Shown: positions 26,143 to 32,590 of the stretch, piece by piece
How the letters are laid out: each line of letters opens with the position of its first letter
Position numbering within the stretch: the first letter of the stretch is position 1
Assembly: GCA_963663265.2 (NCBI GenBank)
Contig: CAXXXM010000001.1
Coordinates: forward strand, 1,054,001 to 1,118,000
Length of the DNA stretch: 64,000 nucleotides
Direction of reading: 5' to 3'
DNA from: JAEXOD01 sp963663265
Lineage (GTDB): Bacteria; Bacteroidota; Ignavibacteria; Ignavibacteriales; Melioribacteraceae
The notes under the pieces: generated by a model
What the model was told of the DNA's origin: nothing
What the model saw: only the letters and a program-made list of their open reading frames with translations
The model's database searches: none
Program-made: the position numbers and the translations under genes

Positions 26143-27172
26143 GGTATTTAATAAAACTAACCCCGGTTGATCAATTCTTTTTTGGTGGAAATATTACCTT
26201 TGGCGAAAATAAAGCAACACAAAACTATTTAGTCCGTTCTGAAAAATACCCTCAGCAAACAACATTATTAGGGATGTTAAGGTACCAATTATTAAAAACT
26301 AATAGTTTATTGAAAATTGATAGAAATTATACTAAAGACGAATTAGTCAAAATGAAGTCTCTAATTGTGTGAAAATAGTTTTGAGGTTACTGAAAACAAT
26401 GATTATGGAATAATCAACAATATTTCTCCATTGTTTTTATTTGACAAATCCTTTAATCAGTTTTTAACTGTTACCCCTTTTAACCATAGATTAAAATATA
26501 AGCCGGCTGTAGGAAAAGTCAATTTTACCAATAAAAATGAGATACCATTTTTCCCAGATTATGAAGCGAAAAAAGGAAAACCCGATTCTTTAATTTATCA
26601 AGATGGAACATTACTTAATTGGGATAAAGTATTTGTTGATGTTGAAAAAATTGGAATTACGAAAAGTACAGTGGGAGAAACAAATGAAGGTGCTTTTTAT
26701 AAACAATTTAGTTATAAAATGAATCCCGATTTTTGTTTTGTCTTTACAGTCGATTTTGAAGATAAAACTCCTTTTAAATTATTGAGCAATGATACTGTAT
26801 TTATAGGCGGAGAAAAAAGTATGTTCAAAATGCAGATTGAAAAGTATGACTTTAATATTGTGGATAAGTTTTGTTGTTATAAGGAAACTGAAAGGGAAAT
26901 TATATTTGTTAGTGATGCTTATGTTGATGAAGATATTCTTGACGTTTGTGACTTTGCAATTACTGAAACAATTAACTTTAGACCAATAAAAAGCAGTATT
27001 AATGACAAAAAATCATCCTACTAAAGATTCAAAAGGGAATACAACAAATAATTTACTTAAGCGGGGTTCGGTTCTGTATTGTAATGATAAAACTAAAAAA
27101 ATAATAGTTAATAAAATTAAAAATAAAACCCAATTTGTTAAGTTAGGTTATAATATAATTAATATAAATTAA
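26139..27172 (+). pseudogene. cmr3: type III-B CRISPR protein Cmr3, two frameshifts
   Basis: Cmr3 binds the crRNA 5' handle together with Cas10. Three pieces lie in successive frames. 26139-26372 has the Cmr3 start PVDQFFFGG and YPQQTTLLGMLRYQLL. 26365-27024 has the body, including NNISPLFLF. From about 27001 to TAA 27170-27172 comes the conserved C-terminus NNLLKRGSVLY and KLGYN. Removing T26368 gives SLIGENSFEV, a normal Cmr3 junction. Removing one A of A6 at 27007-27012 joins NDK to NHPTKDSKG. The corrected protein is 343 residues, which is normal length. Both lesions are one-base insertions. As written, no full Cmr3 can be made. Confidence 0.85.
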
Positions 27173-27187
27173 AAGGAGATTAGAGAA

Positions 27188-27967
27188 ATGAATTCATATT
27201 TAATTAGATGTTTAACAAACCTGCATGTTGGTAGTGGTGATAGTGACTTTGGTGTTATTGATAATTTAGTGCAAAGAGATTGTATTACAGAATTACCAAT
27301 AATTCATTCTTCAAGCTTAAAGGGGGCATTAAGAGAGTATTTTGAAGCGGTTGCTAAAGCCGAAGTAGAGCATATTTTTGGAAGTAAAAATGAGGAAAAT
27401 AATTCTAATCCAACTAATCCTGGTAAATATAAATTCTTTCAAGCTAATTTATTGGCAATTCCTGTTCGTAGTTCAAAAAAAGCTTATTATCTTGCAACTT
27501 CTCCAATGTTACTAAAAGAGTTTAAAGAGAATGTAAAATGTTCACAAATTGTAATAGGTGAAATTAAAACTATTTTAAATAATATTAAACCAGCAGTATT
27601 TCATACTGATGATACTGGAGAAATAGAAGGAATTCCAATTCCGACTGCAAATGTAACTGCTAATTGTCCTAAATTAAAAGAATTACTTAATTGTTCAGAC
27701 TTAGTTATACTTACTGACGAACAATTAAAAGATATATGTAGTACTTTACCGGTTCTTGCACGTAATCATTTAGAAAATGGTATAAGCAAAAATTTATGGT
27801 ATGAAGAAATTGTGCCTCGTGAAAGTAGATTTTATTTTAATGTATATGTTCCGGATAAAGATAATTTAGTTGGAAATTTTGAAAAACAATTTGAGGCTGG
27901 AAATATCCAAATTGGTGCAAATGCTACTATTGGGTATGGTTATTGTAATATATCAAAAATAATGTGA
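27188..27967 (+). CDS. cmr4: type III-B CRISPR RAMP protein Cmr4 (backbone, target RNA cleavage)
   Basis: Cmr4 repeats along the crRNA and cuts target RNA at 6-base intervals. The 259-residue protein has the Cmr4 start LTNLHVGSGDSDFGVIDNLV followed by QRD, with D25 at the position of the catalytic loop aspartate. SSSLKGALREYF is the RAMP helix, and the C-terminal glycine loop is IGANATIGYGYC. The reading frame is intact. AAAGGAG lies 9 bases before the ATG. It is one of five island genes with no frame damage. Confidence 0.93.
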   Translation: MNSYLIRCLTNLHVGSGDSDFGVIDNLVQRDCITELPIIHSSSLKGALREYFEAVAKAEVEHIFGSKNEENNSNPTNPGKYKFFQANLLAIPVRSSKKAYYLATSPMLLKEFKENVKCSQIVIGEIKTILNNIKPAVFHTDDTGEIEGIPIPTANVTANCPKLKELLNCSDLVILTDEQLKDICSTLPVLARNHLENGISKNLWYEEIVPRESRFYFNVYVPDKDNLVGNFEKQFEAGNIQIGANATIGYGYCNISKIM

Positions 27968-27974
27968 GGGGAAT

Positions 27975-28388
27975 ATGAAAAGAATAGAAAAGTATATCAA
28001 AAATATAACTAAAATAATAATTGATGCTAAAATTGCGACTAAAGATGAAAATAATGAAAATTCTGAATACAAAGTATCATCTGAATATAATGGGTATATT
28101 GCATCTTTTGGTGCAAGTGTTATCTCTTCAGGGTTATTATCTGCCGTTGCTTTTTATTCAAGTACAAAGTCAAAAAGCGAAAAAGATAGAAAAAAACTTA
28201 TGGATGCTATACTAATTATCTTAAAAAGAGAAAATAATGGTTATACTCAAAATGAACTATTTGATTTAGTTCAACCAGACCCAAATAATAAACTTCTAAG
28301 AACAAAAATTTTAGATGCAGCAACAGCAATTAAATTAGGTATAAGAACATTTGTATTAGAAAAAAAGAAAGGTGAATCTAATGACTAA
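27975..28388 (+). CDS. cmr5: type III-B CRISPR small subunit Cmr5
   Basis: The 137-residue, mostly helical and lysine-rich protein lies between cmr4 and cmr6, where Cmr5 belongs. It has the Cmr5-like helix SEYNGYIASFGASVISSGLL, followed by LSAVAFYSS and the RTKILDAATAIKLGIRTFVL end. Cmr5 forms the small-subunit filament that supports the target strand. Sequence conservation of this family is low, so the call rests partly on position. The end overlaps the cmr6 start by 8 bases. Confidence 0.85.
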   Translation: MKRIEKYIKNITKIIIDAKIATKDENNENSEYKVSSEYNGYIASFGASVISSGLLSAVAFYSSTKSKSEKDRKKLMDAILIILKRENNGYTQNELFDLVQPDPNNKLLRTKILDAATAIKLGIRTFVLEKKKGESND

Positions 28389-29205
28389 CCTTGGATATTT
28401 ATTTTATAAAAAATACTATATATATGCACCAAATGAACAGAATAAAATGGGTGTTAATGTAGGGGTAAATAATACGCTGGTGGACTATGAATGTGTGGAT
28501 ATACATGAAAGCCTTAACAGTGGAAATAATTCTTTTGAATTAAAAACTATTTATCCCGGTTTAGTGTTGGGAACAGGATATATGCATTCTGCTTATGCCG
28601 AAGATGAAATAAAATTAGGATTCTTTTTTGATTATACAACCGGTCAGCCTGTTATTCTGGGTTCATCTGTTAAAGGTTTATTACGGAGTGTCTTCCCAAG
28701 TTATAATAAAGACCTTACTCCTAAAGCCCTTACTTCAAAAAAGAATAACTTTGAAAGTAGATTCGCTTATGTTAAAGGAATATTAGATAAACTAACTAAA
28801 AATTTGGATGAAGAAGGTATAAGAAAACTTGAATTAGCAATCTTTGACGGAATAGAATTTGACAAAGATGGAAAAGAGGTTAATAAGGCAATACACGAAA
28901 GAGATATATTTTTTGATGCTTATATTACAAGTACGGGTAATAAAATATTAGGAACAGATTATATTACTCCGCATAAAAGTAAAAAAAATGGCGTGCCTGA
29001 TGAATTTTGTAATCCCGATCCGTTAAAAATGCTAAAAGTCCTTCCTGATGTAACTTTTAAATTTCAATTTGATTTGAAAGAAACGGTGATTGGTGATTGT
29101 AAAGTCACTCCGGAAGATAAACTTGCATTATTTAAACAAATATTACTTGATTTTGGCATTGGTGCTAAAACAAATGTTGGCTTTGGTAAATTTGTTATTG
29201 CATAA
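28381..29205 (+). CDS. cmr6: type III-B CRISPR RAMP protein Cmr6
   Basis: Cmr6 sits at the 3' end of the Cmr backbone. The 274-residue protein carries TIYPGLVLGTGYMHSAY (residues in the 55-75 range), GQPVILGSSVKGLLRSVFP (the RAMP helix), HERDIFFDAY with the conserved FDA motif, DYITPHKS, and a C-terminal glycine loop FGIGAKTNVGFGKF. All are Cmr6 hallmarks. ATG 28381 overlaps the cmr5 stop and has AAAGGTG upstream. An in-frame GTG at 28372 is less likely. Intact frame. Confidence 0.92.
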   Translation: MTNLGYLFYKKYYIYAPNEQNKMGVNVGVNNTLVDYECVDIHESLNSGNNSFELKTIYPGLVLGTGYMHSAYAEDEIKLGFFFDYTTGQPVILGSSVKGLLRSVFPSYNKDLTPKALTSKKNNFESRFAYVKGILDKLTKNLDEEGIRKLELAIFDGIEFDKDGKEVNKAIHERDIFFDAYITSTGNKILGTDYITPHKSKKNGVPDEFCNPDPLKMLKVLPDVTFKFQFDLKETVIGDCKVTPEDKLALFKQILLDFGIGAKTNVGFGKFVIA

Positions 29206-29216
29206 TAGAGGAAAAG

Positions 29217-30752
29217 ATGGAAAAATATTTTTTTGAAAAAATTAATATAAAAAATTACGTTATTTATTTAAGAATAAAAAAGAATGTTACTTTTCATTTT
29301 TATCACGGTGCCAAACTTTACGGCTTTGTGTCAAGTATTTTAAAGCAGCACCCCATTGCTCAAAAAAACAACAAAATTTCTGATGTAATAATATATCCCT
29401 CCGAAACCGGCAGAATTAATTATTCTGCCGGTGATTATTATACATTTGGAATTACTTTTATAAACGAAGATTTAAAAGTTATTGGCGGATTTATTCATGC
29501 CTTGAACAATCTAAATCAAAATAGTTTTATTGGTGATTTTAATAGTGAAAGTGTTGAATTTGTTGATATTAAGGAAATAGATCTTTCCTCAAAATTTAAA
29601 TTAAATAAAAAAGAAAATTATACTCTTAACTTTATTACTCCGCTCAGAATTGAAAGGAAAATAGAAGATAAAGAAGAAGGAAAAAACTTTTTTGATACTT
29701 CTTATTTTGATGTTACTCAATTTTTTAAGTTATTATATAAACGTACGTCAGATATTTATAAAAACATATACAATGAGTTTCCGAGTAATGAAATTCCTAA
29801 GTCTCCATTAGCAGATGTAATTGATACTTCTTTAATGTGGATTGATATGCCTAAAGAAAATGGAACCTTAGGGGGAATATGCGGTACAGTCAGTTTTAAA
29901 GCTCAATTGGATGAGTTTTGGCAAAAACTATTATTGTTTGGTCAGTTTATTAATGTTGGAAGAAATAGTGCTTTTGGTTTTGGTAAATATTTTGTAAATA
30001 ATGATACTTATTACAATCGGTTACCAAAAGCAGCAGCAACCATAATAGATAGAGCCTTGGCAAAAGAAAATCTATGCGAAGCCTTTGAATATGTAAAAGC
30101 CAATTTGGCAGTTGAAGAGCAAAATCTGTCTTCTCTGGAAGTATTGGAAACAAATTGTAATGAAATATTAAAAGATGTTTCTACAAAAATTACCGATAAT
30201 ATATACAAACCTGATTTATTAAAAGGTATACCGAATAAAAAAAATGGTAAAGAAATAGCTTTGGTTATACCGTCAGTACGGGATAAAATTTTACAAAGAG
30301 CTGTTGCACAAATTATTAATGAATCTATTTATCATTTGTTGGAGGAAAATTCGTTTGCTTATAGAAAAGGTTTTTCACGTATAGGAGCTAAAAGAGCTGT
30401 TAAAAAATTATATAATGAAGGGTACAAAAATATTTTAGAATCGGAAATAGAATCTCTTTATGATAATGTTAATTGGGCACTATTGGAAAATAAATTGAAA
30501 GTAGTATTTGGTTTTGACCCTGTTGTTGAATTGCTAATGTTATGGGTTAAAAGTAATGTTTTGTTTAATGGTAAAATAAAAAAACGAACAAAGGGTTTAC
30601 CGGCAAAATTGGAAATTACTCCTGTTTTAGCAGAACTATATTTAGATGAGTTTGAGAAATCCTTAAATGACAATTTAAGATTAGTAAGATATGGTGATAG
30701 TTTTGTAATATTATGTCGCTCAAATGAACAAAAAGAAGAAATAGAAGTATAA
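29217..30752 (+). CDS. cas6: Cas6-reverse transcriptase fusion with degenerate RT and no Cas1
   Basis: Residues 1 to about 265 form a Cas6-type RAMP endonuclease, with TLNFITPLRI and the glycine-rich loop GRNSAFGFGKY (249-258). It would process pre-crRNA. From about 275 comes a reverse transcriptase of the CRISPR-associated type: IPSVRDKILQRAVAQII (351-367), FAYRKGFSRIGAKRAVKKLY, then motif A as LESEIESLYDNVNW with Glu410 in place of the catalytic Asp. Motif B reads GLPAKLEITP instead of GLPQGxxISP, and the YxDD box is YGDS (492-495). The protein ends 16 residues after this box, so the thumb and the usual Cas1 partner are missing. The Cas6 half looks functional; the RT half looks catalytically dead. 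Cas1 and Cas2 are not found elsewhere in the window. Confidence 0.88.
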   Translation: MEKYFFEKINIKNYVIYLRIKKNVTFHFYHGAKLYGFVSSILKQHPIAQKNNKISDVIIYPSETGRINYSAGDYYTFGITFINEDLKVIGGFIHALNNLNQNSFIGDFNSESVEFVDIKEIDLSSKFKLNKKENYTLNFITPLRIERKIEDKEEGKNFFDTSYFDVTQFFKLLYKRTSDIYKNIYNEFPSNEIPKSPLADVIDTSLMWIDMPKENGTLGGICGTVSFKAQLDEFWQKLLLFGQFINVGRNSAFGFGKYFVNNDTYYNRLPKAAATIIDRALAKENLCEAFEYVKANLAVEEQNLSSLEVLETNCNEILKDVSTKITDNIYKPDLLKGIPNKKNGKEIALVIPSVRDKILQRAVAQIINESIYHLLEENSFAYRKGFSRIGAKRAVKKLYNEGYKNILESEIESLYDNVNWALLENKLKVVFGFDPVVELLMLWVKSNVLFNGKIKKRTKGLPAKLEITPVLAELYLDEFEKSLNDNLRLVRYGDSFVILCRSNEQKEEIEV

Positions 30753-30790
30753 TCTGTTTAATTTTATGTATTGTTTCTGTTCTTTGAAAT

Positions 30791-30900
30791 ATTGAAAATT
30801 GTGTAACCGTTGGTTGATTGAGACTCTCCCTTAATTTTCTGCAAAGTACAGTAATTTTCCCCGAATTACAAATGAATGTAACCGTTGGTTGCTCCCTTCG
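30791..30900 (+). CRISPR. CRISPR remnant 1: two repeats, one spacer
   Basis: Repeat 1 (30791-30825) and repeat 2 (30865-30891, then diverging) share the core TGTAACCGTTGGTTG. The core contains the hairpin AACC-GTT-GGTT, and in repeat 1 it is followed by ATTGAGACT. The full repeat is about 36 bases. A hairpin followed by an 8-9 base tail resembling ATTGAAAC is what Cas6 cleaves to leave the crRNA 5' handle, which sets the plus-strand direction. The spacer is 30826-30864 (39 bases). Repeat 2 has lost the handle, as the last repeat of an array often does. Confidence 0.72.
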
Positions 30901-30978
30901 GAATTTTGAATTTTAAGTTTTGAATTATTAATTAAACCCATAACCTTAAAATTTGAGCAGTTATAAAATTCAAAAGAA

Positions 30979-31051
30979 TATGTCGCCCACTCTGGGGCTT
31001 ATTATTTTGTTTTTATTGCGTGCCTATTGATATTTCGACTCGCTGGGTCTG
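30979..31051. repeat. possible REP-like palindromes
   Basis: Two short imperfect palindromes, GCCCACTCTGGGGC (about 30985-30998) and GACTCGCTGGGTC (about 31037-31049), lie 40 bases apart in GC-richer sequence between the two CRISPR remnants. Such paired G/C hairpins resemble REP elements mobilised by RAYT or IS200-like transposases in related genomes. There is no transposase gene here. It could equally be chance. Confidence 0.25.
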
Positions 31052-31168
31052 ATGTATCGAATTAATGTGTGTTTTGTATTTGGACACATATATTGAACCC
31101 TTAAAATTAAGGTTGGTGTTTGGTGTGTGTTGGGTTTTAGCTGGTCACAATTCACAAGTTTCAAGTCA

Positions 31169-31282
31169 CTTGAAAAAGAATGTAACCGTTGGTTGATTGA
31201 GACTAAGGAAACCAATATTCGGCAGTTACCTGTCCCGGACTGTAAGATTACAAATGAATGTAACCGTTGGTTGCTCCCTTCG
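31169..31282 (+). CRISPR. CRISPR remnant 2: two repeats, one spacer
   Basis: Repeat 3 (31169-31204) has the full core plus the ATTGAGACT handle. Repeat 4 (31247-31273) is identical to repeat 2 over 27 bases and then diverges into the same trailing sequence. The spacer is 31205-31246 (42 bases) and differs completely from spacer 1. Same orientation as remnant 1. Confidence 0.75.
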
Positions 31283-31420
31283 GAATTTTGAATTTTAAGT
31301 TTTGAATGTTTAATTAAAATCAAAAACCTAAAAAATGGAAAAGTAGGGAATGAATGAGTTTGGAGTGATTTAATGTTATCTTTGTTTTTAACAAGTCACT
31401 AGTCACAAGTTTCAAGTCAC

Positions 31421-31456
31421 TTAAAGAAGAATGTAACCGTTGGTTGTTCTCTTCGG
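31421..31456 (+). CRISPR. CRISPR remnant 3: single solitary repeat
   Basis: The core TGTAACCGTTGGTTG recurs at 31432-31446, preceded by the leader-side sequence of remnant 2 (compare 31151-31170 with 31401-31420) and followed by a diverged copy of the trailing sequence found after repeats 2 and 4. There is no spacer. It looks like an array collapsed to one repeat by recombination between its two repeats. Confidence 0.6.
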
Positions 31457-31503
31457 AATTCTGAATTTTAAGTTTTTAATGTTAAATTAAAATCAAAACC
31501 TTC

Positions 31504-31559
31504 TTTACCTATTCAAACTTGATACTTTTATTATTGAAAACATTAATATAAGTACACCC
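31504..31559. repeat. right copy of the 56-bp direct repeat flanking the CRISPR island
   Basis: Identical to 20581-20636. This copy is in its native context, as the stop codon (31505-31507) and last 17 codons of the EamA gene. The two copies are 10,923 bases apart, start to start. Confidence 0.9.
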
Positions 31560-32398
31560 AACCATTGAACAAATGATAGCATATTGTCTCTAATAAAATA
31601 TTCTAATAAAATTGCTGTAAGAGGAAATGCTAATTCACATATAGTAGCAGTAGAAGCCGAAATATTTCTTAATCCAAAATAATATAGAAAAATTGCTGTT
31701 CCACCGGTTGTAAATGCAATTAATAGAAGAATTAGCAATTGACTAAAATTTATTTCAAAAATAGTTGAAAATGAATTTGTGCTTAAAATAATGGTAAGCA
31801 TTATTATAGAAGCAAAGGCAAAACGTAAATAAGTGGCTAATTCAAAGGGGATATTCTGTAAAGCTCGTTTGCTTAAAACTGTTGAGGAACCAAAACTTAT
31901 TGCGGCTAATAGCGAAAAAACTGCTGCAATTGCTGTTTTATCGCCTGCATTTATTACTGGTAAGTTTAAGCCAAATGTCATTAAATATGTACCAATTACT
32001 GCAAGTCCAGCCCAAATAAAAAACTCGGATGGAAGTTTCTCTTTTAAGATTAAAGAAGCTAATATTAAGGCAAAAACCGGTTGAAGCTTTTGAATTAATA
32101 TTACAACCGATAAGTTTACATAGTTTACATAAAAAAGGGCTTTTGTTATTGCTAATGTACCAATAGACCCTCCAAATAAAGCCACTAAGATAATTGCTAT
32201 CCAATCTTTTTTTGAAAAATTGCTTAGAATGCTCTTCTTTTTCAGTAAAATAGGAAAAAGAATAATTGAGGCAAATAAACTTTCAATAAATACTACGGTT
32301 GGAACTTTTAAGCTGTACAATGATGGTGTTAATAAAACTCCATCAACACCCCACAAAGAGGCTGCAACAATAACTGAAATTATGGAAATTTTCTTCAT
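31505..32398 (-). CDS. EamA/DMT-family transporter
   Basis: The 297-residue protein has ten hydrophobic helices in two EamA repeats of five, including SLWGVDGVLLTPSLYSLKVP, the ALFYVNYVNLSVVILIQKLQ element with the P-x-F-A-L-I-L-A helix start (QPVFALILASLILKE), and in the second half STATICELAFPLTAIL. DMT transporters export metabolites such as amino acids or nucleobases; the substrate is unknown. The gene is intact, and its 3' end is the sequence duplicated at the far side of the CRISPR island. It would formerly have been convergent with the ferredoxin gene. Confidence 0.88.
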   Translation of the reverse strand: MKKISIISVIVAASLWGVDGVLLTPSLYSLKVPTVVFIESLFASIILFPILLKKKSILSNFSKKDWIAIILVALFGGSIGTLAITKALFYVNYVNLSVVILIQKLQPVFALILASLILKEKLPSEFFIWAGLAVIGTYLMTFGLNLPVINAGDKTAIAAVFSLLAAISFGSSTVLSKRALQNIPFELATYLRFAFASIIMLTIILSTNSFSTIFEINFSQLLILLLIAFTTGGTAIFLYYFGLRNISASTATICELAFPLTAILLEYFIRDNMLSFVQWLGVLILMFSIIKVSSLNR

Positions 32399-32590
32399 AT
32401 ATTATAAATTAATTAGATTTCAAATATAAACAATTTCAATTGAATTTAATAAAATGTGATCTGGGATAAGTCAAAATAAAATTTGTTGATATTAGTTTAC
32501 TCATAGGTTATATTTACATTGAATAATAAATGGTGATAAATTAGAGTATAATTTATTACATCTTATACTTATTTGACATATAGGTGGATT

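Larger units (their letters stand above)
30892..31500. repeat. three copies of a ~45-base trailer sequence behind the terminal repeats
   Basis: After each handle-less repeat (30892, 31274 and 31447) the sequence continues with CTCCCTTCGGAATTTTGAAT or a close variant, then TTTAAGTTTTGAAT and an AT-rich TTAATTAAA tail. Copies 1 and 2 are nearly identical; copy 3 has several substitutions. A matching upstream block (CACAAGTTTCAAGTCACTT) precedes remnants 2 and 3. Together these show that the whole array unit was duplicated. The stretch 30753-31504 contains no convincing gene. Confidence 0.75.

Noticed and set aside
30753..30790. Cas1 continuation of the RT in another frame
   Set aside because: All three frames after 30752 meet stops within a few codons and none resembles RT thumb or Cas1.
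31024..31323. 99-codon open frame on the minus strand among the CRISPR remnants
   Set aside because: It contains the repeated sequence twice (visible as NQRLHSF repeats) and has no family features; it is a by-product of the repeats.
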